From assembly GCA_030447545.1 (NCBI GenBank), contig JAUJOV010000001.1:186001-250000 (forward strand): a DNA stretch of 64,000 bases, in the 5' to 3' direction. Below, one piece after another: positions 8,615 through 22,584 of the stretch. The notes beneath the pieces are model-generated. The model was not told the DNA's origin. It did not search any database and was given only the letters and a program-made list of their open reading frames with translations. This stretch comes from Sphingomicrobium sp. Its GTDB lineage: Bacteria > Pseudomonadota > Alphaproteobacteria > Sphingomonadales > Sphingomonadaceae. The first letter of the stretch is position 1. Each line of letters starts with the position of its first letter. The position numbers and the translations under genes were made by a program.

Positions 8615-10261
8615 GCGCCGACGCCGCCGCTCAAAGCGCGGTCGTCCGGAAGCTCGCCAAGGGGCCGCTGCTGTCGCGGCTGTTCGGATCGGGGCGCCAG
8701 CCGCTCAAGCTGGTCGCCGTCCCGCGCGACCATGTGCAGGGCGAGCGCCGGCGCGGCGAGGCGCTGCTCGCGGGGCGGTTTACGCTTGGAAGCGAGAGCG
8801 TGCCGCTGGCCGATCTCGACTTCGCAGCGCTCGGCACCGCGGGTGCGGCCGCCGAGCAGCTGCAGTCCTTTTCCTGGCTGCGCGACCTTGCCGCCGCGGC
8901 CTCGCGCGAGAAGGGCGCGCGGATCGCGGAGGGCCTCGCCGGCCGCTGGCTGCTCGCGCACGGGACCCGGGTCGACGAGGCGTGGCGGCCGGACCTGTGG
9001 GGGACACGAATCCTCTACTGGACCGCCTACGCGCCCTATCTGCTGTCGAGCCGCGACAGCGGATACCGATCCGCGCTTCTCAACACCTTGGTGCGCGGTG
9101 CACGTCACCTCGATTCGAGCGCCGACAAGGCGCCCGCGGGGCTCAAGCGGATCACCGCCTGGGCGGGAGTGGTCGCGGCCGGGCTGCTGGTGCAGGGCGG
9201 AGTGCCGCGGGTCGCGCGCGGCGAGCTCGGGCGCACCCGGGCGCTGTCCAACGCGCAGTTCGAGGATGGTGGCCTGATCAGCCGCACCCCGTTCGAGCAG
9301 ATGCTTCTGGTCGACCGCCTCGCGCTTCTGCGGAATGCCTATTTCGCCGCACGCCAAAGCCTGCCCGACGGGATCGAGGCGGCATCGGCAGCAGCGCTTG
9401 CGGCGCTTCATGGCGTCACCATGGGCGACGGCGCGCTGTCGAGCTGGCAGGGCGGCAATCCCGGCGAGGCCGCGCGGATCCATGCGCTGGTCGAAGGCTG
9501 CGGGCTTCGCGCCCGGCCGCTGCGCAATGCCCGCGGCTGGGGCTATCATCGGATGTCGGCGCTCGGCACGATCCTGGTGATCGACGCCGCTCCGCCGCCC
9601 GCGGCGAAGGTCGCGCCGTCGGGCTGCGCATCGACGCTGGCTTTCGAGCTTTCGGACGGGGCGCAGCGGCTGGTGATCAACTGCGGGGGCCTGTGCCGAT
9701 TCCGACCGAGCTTGGGAGGAGCTGGTGACGGCGCTTCGCACGACCGCCGCGCACAGCACGCTGACCCTTGGCGACATCAATGCGACCGCGATCCTGCCCG
9801 ACGCCTCGCTTGGCAAGGGGGTCGAGGACGTGAAGGTCGAGCGCAACGAGGACAATGACTGCAGCCGGCTGGAAGCGAGCCACGACGGCTATGTCCGCGG
9901 CTTCGGCCTGATCCACAAGCGAAGCCTGATGCTCGGCAATGACGGCAAGGAATTGCGCGGCGCCGACCAGCTCATCCCCAAGGGGCGCCGCAAGATCCGC
10001 GGTTCGGCCGCTTATGCGGTGCGCTTCCATCTGGCCCCCGGGGTCGAGCCGGTGATTACCGCGGACGGAATGGGCGCGATCCTGCGTTCGCCGGGCGCTC
10101 CGCCGTGGAAGTTCCGCTGCCGGGGCGCGAACCTGGCCGTCGAGGAAAGCCTCATGGTTGACGGGGCCGGCGAGCCGGTGCGCACGTCGCAGCTGGTGAT
10201 CCAAGGCGAAGTGGCGTCGCTCGGCGGGGAAATCGGGTGGCAGTTCCGCCGCTCGAGCTGA
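8611..10261 (+). CDS. Heparinase II/III family protein (frameshifted)
   Basis: Member of the heparinase II/III-like family, about 550 residues when repaired. The N-terminal part forms the alpha/alpha toroid ([25 protein letters not shown]), and the C-terminal beta-sheet domain follows with [29 protein letters not shown] and GIGWQF-like ending. Reading passes through three frames: it leaves frame after INCGG near 9686 and shifts again near 9713. Adding one G in the run after TGC and one base before TGGGAGG restores a continuous [24 protein letters not shown]. Both sites look like base-call indels. The family cleaves uronic-acid polysaccharides, but no substrate can be assigned. It overlaps rpe by four bases. 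Confidence 0.85.
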
Positions 10262-10276
10262 CATGAGGACGAGAAG

Positions 10277-11869
10277 ATGACCGACCTGGTGCCGGTAAGG
10301 CGCGCGCTGGTTTCGCTTTCCGACAAGAGCGGGCTGGAAGGCCTCGCCGGAGCGCTTGCCGCACGCGGGGTGGAGCTGGTGTCGACCGGCGGGACTGCGG
10401 CGAGGCTGCGCGAGCTGGGCCATCAGGTGCGCGACGTTTCCGACCTCACCGGCTTTCCCGAGATGATGGACGGGCGGGTGAAGACGCTTCACCCGAAGGT
10501 TCATGGCGGGCTTCTCGCGGTACGGGACAATGCCGAGCATGTTGCGGCGATGGAGGCGCACGGAATCGCGGCGATCGATCTGGTGGTCGTCAATCTGTAC
10601 CCGTTCGAGGCGACCGTCATGCGCGGCGCGGACCGCGACGAGATCATCGAGAATATCGACATCGGCGGGCCGTCGATGGTGCGGTCGGCGGCGAAGAACC
10701 ATGCGCATGTCGCGATCCTCACCGACCCGGCGGACTATGACGCGCTGATCGAAGAGGTTGAGAGGTATGACGGAGCGACATCACTCGCGCTTCGCAAGCG
10801 GCTGGCGGCAAAGGCTTTTGCGCTGACGGCGGCCTATGATTCGATGATCTCGCAATGGTTCGCCTTTGGCGACCAGGGCGAGCGGTTTCCCCAGACCTGG
10901 ACCTTCTCGAGCAAGCTCAGGATGGGCCTGCGTTATGGCGAGAACCCGCACCAGCAGTCCGCGCTCTACGTGCCTGTCGGGCCGCACGCGCCGGGGATCG
11001 CTCAGGCGGAGCAGGTCCAGGGCAAGGAGCTCAGCTACAACAATCTCAACGATGCGAATGCGGCGCTCGAGCTTGCTGCCGAGTTCCGCGACGGGCCGGC
11101 GGCCGTGGTGATCGTCAAGCATGCAAACCCGTGCGGAGTGGCGAATGGCGACACGCTGGTGGGGGCGTGGGAGGACGCACTCGCCTGTGACAGCGTCTCA
11201 GCCTTCGGCGGGATCGTTGCGACGAACCGGCCGCTCGATGCAGCGACGGCCGAAGCGATCACCCGGATCTTCACCGAGGTCGTGATTGCGCCGGGTGCCG
11301 ACGACGAGGCGAGGGCGATCTTCGCGCGCAAGAAGAACCTGCGCCTGCTGCTGACCGGCGGGCTTCCCGATCCAGCACGCGGCGGGCAGGCGATTGCCGT
11401 GATTGCCGGCGGACTGCTGGTGCAGGATCGCGACAATGGCTCGGTCACGCCCGACCAGCTCAAGGTGGTGACCAGGCGCCAGCCGACCGATGAAGAGCTT
11501 CGCGACTGCCTGTTCGCCTGGACCGTCGCCAAGCACGTGAAGTCCAACGCGATCGTTTATGCCAAGGGTGGAGTGACCGCAGGCATCGGTGCGGGCCAGA
11601 TGAACCGGCGCGACAGCGCCCGGATCGCGGCGATCAAGGCCAGGGAAGCGGCCGAGAAACATGGCTGGAGCGAGCCGCGCACCGTGGCCTCGGCGGTCGC
11701 GTCGGATGCCTTCTTCCCGTTCGCCGACGGGCTTCTTGCCGCTGCGGAAGCGGGCGCGACGGCAGTGATCCAGCCGGGCGGGTCGATCAGGGACGAGGAG
11801 GTGATCGCGGCCGCCGATCAAGCCGGTCTAGCGATGCTGTTCACCGGCGTTCGGCACTTCCGCCACTAG
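10277..11869 (+). CDS. purH: Bifunctional AICAR transformylase / IMP cyclohydrolase
   Basis: Carries out the last two steps of de novo purine synthesis, formylating AICAR and closing the ring to IMP. 530 residues, the usual length. The N-terminal cyclohydrolase domain shows [16 protein letters not shown] and [13 protein letters not shown]. The C-terminal transformylase domain shows [23 protein letters not shown] and the ending [31 protein letters not shown]. It begins 15 bases after the heparinase-like gene, which fits the common heparinase-purH order in this group, and is convergent with the flippase gene. Confidence 0.98.
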   Translation: MTDLVPVRRALVSLSDKSGLEGLAGALAARGVELVSTGGTAARLRELGHQVRDVSDLTGFPEMMDGRVKTLHPKVHGGLLAVRDNAEHVAAMEAHGIAAIDLVVVNLYPFEATVMRGADRDEIIENIDIGGPSMVRSAAKNHAHVAILTDPADYDALIEEVERYDGATSLALRKRLAAKAFALTAAYDSMISQWFAFGDQGERFPQTWTFSSKLRMGLRYGENPHQQSALYVPVGPHAPGIAQAEQVQGKELSYNNLNDANAALELAAEFRDGPAAVVIVKHANPCGVANGDTLVGAWEDALACDSVSAFGGIVATNRPLDAATAEAITRIFTEVVIAPGADDEARAIFARKKNLRLLLTGGLPDPARGGQAIAVIAGGLLVQDRDNGSVTPDQLKVVTRRQPTDEELRDCLFAWTVAKHVKSNAIVYAKGGVTAGIGAGQMNRRDSARIAAIKAREAAEKHGWSEPRTVASAVASDAFFPFADGLLAAAEAGATAVIQPGGSIRDEEVIAAADQAGLAMLFTGVRHFRH

Positions 11870-11873
11870 GCGC

Positions 11874-13417
11874 TCAGCGGGGCGCCTGAGGGCTCTCCGC
11901 CGGAGTCGGCAGGCTCATCTGCTCGATGTCGGCCTTGCGCATTCGAAACAGCTCGCGGTCCTCGGCGCCGAAGCCCCTGGTCCACAGCAAATAACCGAAC
12001 ACGAGCAGGATCGCGGGAATGCCGAACAGCAGCTCGGCCCATTCGGGCAGCAGGATGGCGAGCTGACCGACCACGGCGGCTGCCGCGGCCGCCCACACCA
12101 GCGGCCAGCGCCAGCCCGACACCGGGCCGCCGAGCAGGCGGTGCAGAAGCCAGCTCTTGGCGACCGCGGCAAAGGCGAGCGCGAGCAGAAGCCCGATCGC
12201 CGGGCCGGTCGCCTGCCACATCACCTCCAGCTCATAGTCGCGCATGATCAGGATCGCGGCGACCGACAGCCCGGCCTGGAGCACGATCATCGTCAGGCTG
12301 ATGACCATGTTGCGATGACGAGCGACATAGATCAGCGCGCCCTCGCTTACCGCGGCCATCGCCGCGACGACTTCGGCCGCAAGCAGAAAGGCGAGAGCGG
12401 CGGCGCCGGCGACGAAGGCCGGGCCCATCAGCCCGAGCACGTCCTCGCCCGGGATTCCGAGCGCAAGCGCGACCCCCATCTGCATGCCGATGACCCAGAA
12501 GCCGACCTGGCGAACCTGCCTTGCCACCCCCAGCCTGTCCCCGGCGGCGAGGTTGCGCGCGATTACGGGCCCGAGGATCGGGTCGAAGCTGGTCTTCAGC
12601 TTGGACGGAAGCGAGGCGACGTTCTGCGCGACATAATAAATGCCGACGACGGCCGGCGAGAAGAACAGCCCGAGCACCAATATGTCGACTCGGCGCGAGC
12701 CCCATTCGACCGCATCCGCGGCGGCGAGCGGAAAGTTGCGCCGCGTCATTCGCCACAGGGCGATCGGCTGCGGATTCCAGCCATGCGGCAGCCCGTAGCT
12801 TTTGAGGAACGGGATGGCCGAGGCGGCCAGCGCGGCGAGCATCGACAGCGCGTAGGCGAGGATCAGGCCGTCGCGCTTCGATACGAAGGCGAGGACCAGC
12901 GCGGCGATGCTGAGCACCCACGGCTCGACGATCGCGCGTGCGCGCACCGTTGCGCCGACGTCGTTGCGGTAGGCGAGCGCCGACAGCATCACGTCCGACC
13001 AGGCGAGCGCAATGACGGCGACCGGAAGCAGCCATTCGAGCCCGTGGATCTCGCTGTTCGGGAACATCGCCTGAGGAAAGGCGAACAGCAGGGCCATGCC
13101 GATCACCGAACCCATCGCGCCGACCAGAAGCGCGTCCCACACCACGCAGACGTGCGGCTTGTCGGTGTGCGCGAGCTGCTCGGCCAGCCCGCGCTTCAGC
13201 CCCAGGGTCGCGAGCTGGGCGGCGAACTCGACGATCATGATCGCATAGGCGAAGCGGCCGAGCGCCTCGGCGCCGTAGATTCGGCCGGCAATGAACAGGA
13301 AGGGCAGGCGCGCCGCGAGCCGGAGCACGAAGCCGAGGAAGTTGATCCGGCCGCCGCGGGCGAGGACCGCGAGGTCGGCAGCAGGCGGCGCCGCTGGGTC
13401 GGGCCTGGCGCCCGGGC

Positions 13418-13436
<19 letters not shown>
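11874..13436 (-). CDS. Oligosaccharide flippase (MATE/Wzx-like) family protein
   Basis: 520-residue integral membrane protein with about 12-14 hydrophobic segments, resembling the polysaccharide biosynthesis (Wzx/RfbX-like) flippases that move lipid-linked sugars across the inner membrane. The first membrane segment follows FLGFVLRLAARLPFLFIAGRIYGAEALGRFAYA, which is typical of the family. No glycosyltransferases adjoin it here, so its substrate is unknown. The 5' end overlaps the last codons of polA by 19 bases, implying cotranscription, and its stop lies 4 bases from that of the convergent purH. Confidence 0.83.
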
Positions 13437-16252
<2,816 letters not shown>

Positions 16253-16384
16253 CGCGCGGGTTTAGCAGGGTGGCGGCGCGATGCCAGTGAGCGCGGCAAA
16301 GCCGGTTCCTTAAGATGCATTGCGGCCGCCCTGGCAGGTCGGCCGCATGGTTGGGCGCAGTGGCCCGTGAGTGAGCCGGCTGGC

Positions 16385-16717
16385 TTACTTGCAATCGGCT
16401 CCGCGCTTGCTTGCGGACAGATTGGCGCGGGCCCTGGCGTTCACCATCGCCGAGACGTTCTTCCCGTGCTTCTGGACTCTCGCGGCAGCCTGCAGGCTCG
16501 CCGCGGCCGCGCCGGACACTGCGGCGTTGCCCGCGCGCACGTGCTTCGTCACGTTCAGATTGCCCGTGACAATCGCGTTGCCGCTGCCCAGCGTCCCGGC
16601 GCCGGGGCAACCAAGGCATTGAAGCACCTGGCGCGTGAGTGATGGCTTGCCACCCGCGTACGCCGGCGACGTGGCCAGTGCGAGTGCTCCCCCGGCAATC
16701 AGGATCAGCTTAAACAT
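16385..16717 (-). CDS. Small secreted protein of unknown function
   Basis: 110-residue protein with a clear signal peptide (MFKLILIAGGALALATSPAYA) and a mature part of about 89 residues rich in Ala, Asn and Gly. The mature part has a pair of cysteines near its start (QCLGCPG), a third near its end, and loosely repeated GNAIVTGNLNVTKHVRAGNAAVSG text that could form beta strands. I recognise no family. It is the last gene of a leftward run with the subtilase and the ShlB-like translocator, which suggests a shared role in the envelope or secretion. The antisense frame is also open but has no signal peptide. Confidence 0.65.
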   Translation of the reverse strand: MFKLILIAGGALALATSPAYAGGKPSLTRQVLQCLGCPGAGTLGSGNAIVTGNLNVTKHVRAGNAAVSGAAAASLQAAARVQKHGKNVSAMVNARARANLSASKRGADCK

Positions 16718-16807
16718 TGCAATTCTCCTTGTTACCGACCGGGTCCAGGGATTGGGCCCTTATCAAGGAGAACGACAGCGGATCCTGATTTCATCCGGAA
16801 TGGATGA

Positions 16808-18370
16808 TTAGTTGGCGCGAACTCGCTCGGGCTCGACCCGGCAGCTGTTGCACACGATCCCGCGACCCACTCGGCCGACGCCCGGCCGAGCTTCCGCCGA
16901 CAGCTTCTGCAGCGACCCGAGCAGCGCCAGCCGACCAGCCGCAAGCGGCGCAGCGAAGCTCGTTCCGCGCACTCGCGCATAGCCGTTGCGGGGGCGCGCT
17001 GCCGCCATGTGGGCGGCCGGCGCGGCGAAGTCGATGTGCGCCGCATTGCCCGCTTCGGGGAGCGCTCGCCCGCGTGCATCGACGCCGGTGATGGCGATCA
17101 CGCCGGGGTAGGAGGCGGGAAATTGCGGCGGGGATGCGGGCCCGTCGTTGCTGACTGCAGCGACGATCTGGATGTTGCGCGCTCGAACGCCCTTGATTGC
17201 TGCCGCAAGCAGCCGGTTCGAAGGGCCGACCAGGCTGATGTTGATGACTGAAGGCCGCTTCGAGGCGAGCCAGCCGAGCGCCCAGACGATCGCGCTTGTC
17301 GAGCCCGCGGAGCGCTTGCCGCCGTACACGTCGGCGACCGCGAGGGAGGCGCTCTGAGCCGCGCCTTGGAACGCACCGTGGCGCCCGACGAGCAGCGACG
17401 CGACGGCGGTTCCGTGGCCGGTCGCGGCGACGGGGCCCGCGAAGCCCCTCTGTTCGATGGTCGCGGCGCCAAGCGCCGGATGAGCCCCGACGCCGCCGTC
17501 GATCATGCCGATGACGGGCCGTGCCGCTGTTCCCCGAGCGGCCGGAGCCCTGGCGGGCCGTAGCGCCCCACCTGCCGGCTGGTAGACGTGATCGAAGTCC
17601 GCCTGCGCTCCAGGCACGATCGACCGCAGCCGGCGCAATGCCTGGACCGCGCTCAGGCCGCGTGGCACCGCCAGCTCGGTGAAGCGAACCCCGAGCTGGG
17701 GCTCGACCATGTTCGAGATTACGAAAAATCCCCGTGCCCTGGCGCGGCGCAGGACGCTTTCGTCGGCATTGAGCAGAACGAGCTTGCCGCGCACGATCGG
17801 GTTACCCTGGGCGTCCGTTTCCAGCACCAGCGATTCCTCGCGCACAAGCTCCTGCAGCCGCCGCTTGCGCGCGGCCTCCAGCGTGGCGGGCGGGGCAGCC
17901 GATCGGTCGATGACGAAAGCCGGCCCGGAAAGCCGGTGCGTCGTGCTGCCGGCATGCGCGACCTGGCGGGTGACCAGCGAAGTCGTGCGAGGCAGATCGA
18001 GAGAGACGCTGGACCTGATTGCTTCAACCTCGTTCGGCAGCCCGGTCGCCGGCAGCGCCGTGCTCGGCAGCGGCGCGTTCGGCAGCGGCATGGTTCCTGT
18101 TGCAGTCAGCGCGCCCTGCTTGACCGAGGTGACGGTCCGGACGATCGGCAGCTTGCCGGCTTTGGGGAGCTTCGGCACGGCCACAGCGCCGCGAGGCGGA
18201 ACCGGCTTTTTGGTTTTGACGGGGACGGTCACGACCGGCGGCTTGGGCACGGCGGGGGTAGTCACCGGAGGCTTGGGGAGCGCGGGGAGCGGAGCCAGCT
18301 GGGCAGCCGCGCCGCCTGCAATCACAGCAGCAGCGACAACGCCGGTTGCCCATCGAGTGCAGCGTGGCAT
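16808..18370 (-). CDS. S8 family serine peptidase (subtilase) with Pro-rich N-terminus
   Basis: Secreted subtilisin-type protease, about 520 residues from the ATG at 18370, which has AGAGGAAG upstream and starts a signal peptide. Residues about 25-75 form a Pro/Val/Lys-rich stretch, followed by a roughly 180-residue region that may act as propeptide. The catalytic set is complete: Asp291 in GMIDGGVG, His319 in GHGTAVAS, Asn408 (oxyanion hole) in VSNDGP and Ser471 in GTSFAAPLAAG. It sits directly downstream of a ShlB-like outer-membrane translocator, so it may process the exported partner. That link is inferred from order only. Confidence 0.88.
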   Translation of the reverse strand: MPRCTRWATGVVAAAVIAGGAAAQLAPLPALPKPPVTTPAVPKPPVVTVPVKTKKPVPPRGAVAVPKLPKAGKLPIVRTVTSVKQGALTATGTMPLPNAPLPSTALPATGLPNEVEAIRSSVSLDLPRTTSLVTRQVAHAGSTTHRLSGPAFVIDRSAAPPATLEAARKRRLQELVREESLVLETDAQGNPIVRGKLVLLNADESVLRRARARGFFVISNMVEPQLGVRFTELAVPRGLSAVQALRRLRSIVPGAQADFDHVYQPAGGALRPARAPAARGTAARPVIGMIDGGVGAHPALGAATIEQRGFAGPVAATGHGTAVASLLVGRHGAFQGAAQSASLAVADVYGGKRSAGSTSAIVWALGWLASKRPSVINISLVGPSNRLLAAAIKGVRARNIQIVAAVSNDGPASPPQFPASYPGVIAITGVDARGRALPEAGNAAHIDFAAPAAHMAAARPRNGYARVRGTSFAAPLAAGRLALLGSLQKLSAEARPGVGRVGRGIVCNSCRVEPERVRAN

Positions 18371-18416
18371 AGGCCAGCGCTTCCTCTCATGCTCTAAACG
18401 TCTGGGCGGCGGGGGT

Positions 18417-18425
18417 TTATCCACA
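18417..18425. promoter_or_regulatory. Isolated perfect DnaA box
   Basis: TTATCCACA matches the DnaA box consensus exactly. It lies in the short gap between the ShlB-like gene and the subtilase start. There is a single copy, far from the origin candidate, so it may be a chance match or a DnaA titration or regulation site. Confidence 0.3.
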
Positions 18426-18439
18426 GATACGGCCGCGTA

Positions 18440-20044
18440 TCAAAAAAGGATGCTGTAGAAAAAGGACAGCCGCCGATCCTTGGTGTAGCCGGCGAAGGGC
18501 TTGTCGAGCACCGCGGCGCCCTCGACGCCGAGCTGGATGCGGTCCTTGTAGCGCGCGCGAACACCCATGCCGGCCGAGGCAAGGTCGAACTTCTGTTCGG
18601 GGAAGACGTCGCGCCGCCTGACCTTCAGCTTGGCTGCGTCGGCAAAGGCGTAGATCTCGCTCTGCGCAAAGTTCTCGGCGGAGATCGGCCGGTAGGCGAG
18701 CTCGAGAAACCCGCCATGGCCGGTGTCGCCGGTCAGGATGCCCGTGTCGAACGCGCGGCCAAGGGTTGCTCCGCCGATCGACAGGAGCTCGGCCGCGGGC
18801 AGTGCATCGCGCGTGAATGGGTCTGCGCGTGCGCCCGCCCGAGGAGGCGGGACGCAAGCTGACGTTCATAGGTGCCGGTCGCGTTGAACTTGGTGAAGGT
18901 CACGTCGGCAAGGTCGAGGGTCGTGCGCGCGTCGAAGATGTCGAGCCCGCGCGACAGCGTGCCGCCAAGCGTCAGGTCGTGCGTTTCGTCGGCATCGACG
19001 AAGGTGCCCGCGAGGCGCGCCGCGCGCGTGCGTTCGGTCGCGATCACATTGCCGAAGGCGGCATTGTTGCTGTTGATTCCGTCGATTGCGAAGCTCACGT
19101 CCGCGGCCTGCTCGGCGCGCCGGATCAGCGGGTAGGTCAGGGTCACCGCGGCGAGCTTCGCGCGGCCGCGCACGTCGAGATCGCGCGCCTTGGTGCGAAG
19201 GAAGCCCAGGCTTCCCGACAGGTTGAGCCCGCTCGCCCCGATGGGCAGCGAATAAGCGGTCTCGAGCAGCCGGTAGCGCTTCGGATTGGGGGTGGCGCCG
19301 GCGGTGAAGCTCAGCTGATCGCCGTCGGTCAGCAGCTTGTAGGCATCGACGCCGGCATTCAGCACGACGTCGCCGAGCAGGCTTGGGCCCCGGTTGTTGA
19401 TCCCGACCGCGCCCTGCACGCGCTCCTGCCTGGGCGTGATCGACACGTTGACCGACGCATCTCCCTCCGGGTCCTCGAACGAGGAGTCGAAGGTCAGGCC
19501 CGGGATCGACTGCATCAGCGCCGTATGGCGCTCGAGCCGGCCGCGGCTCAGCGGCCTTTGCCCGACGAGCCTCTGGGCACGCCTGCGCAGCAGCGGGAAG
19601 GCGTTCGGGTCGCCGGCAAAGGTGGTGGATTCAACCCAGCCTTCGGTCAGCGACACCGTGACGACGCCGTTGCTGAGGTCTGGTCGGGGACGGAGACGGT
19701 GAAGAGCGCGATGTCGGTACGCTCATAGGCCTTGGACAAGGCGCCGGCGAGCTCGGTCAGGGTCTCGCGGGTCGCCGGCCGGCCGATGAAGGCTCGCGCG
19801 GCCTCAGCCACCGCCGACGGCGCCTCGGCGCCCTCAAACCGGATTTCGCTGATCGGCTGCGCCACGCCCTGGCTCTCGACGGCGGCGGTGCCGCCCCGCG
19901 TGCGCCCGGACGGCGCGGTGGTGCGCGGCCGCTGATCGAGGCGGTTGCGGCGCAGGTCCTGCTCGACCGCCGGTTGTTGCGCAGCTGCCGCCGCCGCCAG
20001 GAACGATACGAGCACGAGCCCCTCCCGCTCTTCTTCAGACGCAT
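18440..20044 (-). CDS. ShlB/FhaC-like two-partner secretion translocator (frameshifted)
   Basis: Outer-membrane TpsB-type pore that exports a partner protein (type Vb secretion). Reconstructed length is about 535 residues. A start at 20044 gives a good signal peptide (MRLKKSGRG then LVLVSFLAAAAAA) if one G is added to a GGGG run. A POTRA region follows (ISEIRFEGAEAPSAVAEAARAFIGRPATRETL), then an ShlB-type barrel (ERVQGAVGINNRGP, YRLLETAYSLP). The C-terminal SIGGATLGRAFDTG replaces the usual VRGF/Y lid-lock motif, and the protein ends LSFFYSILF with an aromatic last residue typical of barrels. At least three frameshifts (near 20020, 19670, 18830) split it. No large TpsA exoprotein lies nearby. 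Confidence 0.8.
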
Positions 20045-20072
20045 TTGAGCACAGAGCGCGATTTACGCCTGA

Positions 20073-20770
20073 TTAACAGCAGGGCTTGCCGAGAGCTCCC
20101 TTGACGCTTCCGGTCGCACTAGTGGCTGCGCCGGCAACTCTGCCAGCGGCCGAGTTGCGAGGGAGCAATGTCCCTGCAGCGGTCCTTGCGCTCGTGACCG
20201 CGCTGGTCGCCGAGCCACGGCCGCCGCCGACCTGCGCCAGCGCTCCGCCGCCCGATCCGCCGCCGCGGCCGACCTGCACACGGCGCCCCGCGACCTGCAC
20301 CACCGCGCCGCCCCGGCTGCCGGCGGCTGCGATGCGCGTTCCACCGGCGCTGCCCAGCACGCTGTTGCCGAGCAGTGACACGGGACCACGGACCACGCGA
20401 CCCACCTTGAGATCGATGGCGACCCCGTCTCCGACCATCCCGCCGACGCTGTTGAGCAGGACCGAGGTGCCGCTCGCCAGCTGGACCACCGTCTGGCCGG
20501 TCGAGTGACGCGGGCCGGTGGCGGTGCCGCCCAGGACGACGGTGCGCGAGCCGCTGCCGATCAAAAGATTGCGGATCTTACGAGAGGGGCATTGCCGCCG
20601 GTTCGCGCAGTGCCGCCGAAAGGCGCTCTGCCGATCGAGGAATGCTCGTCCCCGGCGACTTCGAACGAGCCGTCCGAGCCGATCTCCGCAACACGAAACT
20701 CTCGGTGAGTGGAGCAGCCGGTAGAGGCGATTGCTGCCGCGGCTGCGAAAACCGTTCCAATTCCGGACAT
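20073..20770 (-). CDS. Gly/Val-rich exported protein of unknown function (frameshifted)
   Basis: About 230 residues after repair. It begins MSGIGTVFAAAAAIASTGC, either a lipoprotein-like or a plain signal peptide; the cysteine has Gly before it but a poor lipobox otherwise. The N-terminal part ends IRS-AIF, and the frame then shifts at a TTTT run near 20567; one extra T joins it to LIGSGSRTVVLGGTATG. The rest is low in charged residues and rich in Gly, Val, Ser and Ala, with beta-prone repeats such as LKVGRVVRGPVSLLGNSVLGSAGG. It ends with two cysteines. It starts the leftward run ahead of the ShlB-like translocator (28 bases away), so it is a candidate cargo, but lacks a recognisable TPS domain motif. 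Confidence 0.55.
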
Positions 20771-20993
20771 ACGCGTCACGGCGCTACTCCCGAAACTGGC
20801 AGGCAAACAGCGCCGCCGCGTGCTACTTCGTGCACCAACAGAACTGGACCAATAACGCACCACCGTGGTCTTCGGCCCCGCCTTGACGGCCAGCACTGCT
20901 TAAAAACGACCGCAGAGGGCAATTTCATCCGCCGTCGTGATCGATGCGCGGGAGCCGAACTGCCCATTTCGTTACTTCGCCGACCCGCTGCGC

Positions 20994-22584
20994 TCAGGGC
21001 ACCAGCACCGTGTCCTTCGCCTCGGCCAGCATCTCCGGGTAATGCGTGTAATGCAGCCCGCGGCTTTCCCGCCGCGCGAGGGCCGAGCGGACGATCAGGT
21101 CGGCGACCTCCACCAGGTTCCTCAGTTCGATGATGTCGGGCGTTACGCGAAAGTGCGCGTAATAATCGTGCGCTTCCTGGCGGATCAGGTCGATCCGCCG
21201 CTTGGCCCGCTCGAGCCGCTTGGTGGTGCGGACGATCCCGACATAGTTCCACATGAAGCGGCGGATCTCGCCCCAGTTCTGCTGGACGACGACTTCCTCG
21301 TCGCTGTCGGTCACCCGGCTTTCGTCCCACGCCCGGACTTGCGGAGGCTCGGCAAGGCTGGCCCAGCTTTCGAGGATGTGCCGCGCCGCGCCTCGCCGAA
21401 CACCAGGCATTCGAGCAGGCTGTTCGACGCGAGGCGGTTCGCGCCATGAAGGCCCGACTGAGTGACTTCGCCCGCGGCATAGAGGCCGGGAGCGTCGGTG
21501 CGGCCGTGCAAGTCCACGACCACGCCTCCGCAGGTGTAGTGCTGCGCGGCACCACCGGGATGGGCGCGCTGGTCATGTCGATGCCGAGCGACAGCAGCCG
21601 TTCGTAGATGGTCGGGAAATGGCTGCGAACGAAATCGGCGTCGCGGTGCGAGATGTCGAGGTGGACGTATTCGAGTCCCAGGCGCTTGATCTCGTGGTCG
21701 ATCGCCCGGGCGACGATGTCGCGCGGGGCAGCTCGGCGCGCTCGTCGAAGCGGGGCATGAAGCGCTCGCCCCCACCCTCGAAGCCGCCGGGATCCTGAGC
21801 TGCCCGCCCTCGCCGCGAACCGCCTCGGTGATCAGGAAGTTCTTGACCTGCAGATTGTAGAGGCACGTCGGGTGGAACTGCATGAATTCCATGTTCGAGA
21901 ATCGGCAGCCCGCGCGCCAGGCCATGGCGATCCCGTCCCCGGTCGCTCCGCGAGGAGCGGTCGAATAGAGATAGGCGCGCCCGCGCCCCGCCGGTCGCGA
22001 GCACGGTTGCGCGCGCGGTCAGCGCTTCGACGCGCCTGAGCGCCGGTTGTAGGCGTAGACCCGTGGACTGAGCCGCTGGTCGAGAAGCTCGCCGCGTGCC
22101 GGCCGGTGATCAGGTCGATCGCGACCATGTCGGGGATGAGCGTGATGTTCGGGTGCCGGGCCGCCGCGGCTTCGAGCGCCTGCTGGACCGCTGCTCCGGT
22201 CGCGTCGGCGACATGGACGATGCGCCGGTGGCTGTGGCCGCCTTCGCGGGTCAGATGCCAGCGCTTGCCCTCGGCCCCGCCTGCGAACGGGACGCCGAGC
22301 TCTGCCAGATGCTCGATCGCGCGCGGTGCCGCGGCGACCACGTGCTCGACGACCGCCTGGTCGTTGAGGCCTGCGCCGGCGATCATCGTGTCGTCGATAT
22401 GCGCCTCGAAGCTGTCGCCTTCCTCGAGCACCGCGGCGATGCCGCCCTGCGCCCAGCCGGTCGCGCCTTCGTTGGTAGCGCCCTTGGCGATCACCGCGAC
22501 CTTGCGGCTTTGTGCAAGGTTGAGCGCGGCGGTGAGGCCTGCGGCGCCCGAGCCGACGACGATCACGTCGGCGGTCGCGGTCAT
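20994..22584 (-). CDS. nadB: L-aspartate oxidase (several frameshifts)
   Basis: Flavoenzyme oxidising L-aspartate to iminoaspartate, the first step of de novo NAD synthesis. The N-terminal FAD motif is intact ([19 protein letters not shown]), with [14 protein letters not shown] and [16 protein letters not shown]. Other frames carry [20 protein letters not shown] and [20 protein letters not shown]. The C-terminal helical domain ends [20 protein letters not shown] and [16 protein letters not shown]. Together they make a full-length protein of about 530 residues, broken by at least four indels between about 21390 and 22070. No nadA or nadC is in the window. It follows the ABC ATPase with a four-base overlap. 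Confidence 0.85.

Noticed and set aside
20994-22584. nadB as a true pseudogene
   Set aside because: Breaks look like the same one-base indels seen in essential genes of this window, and every domain is present once joined. NAD synthesis loss is not supported.
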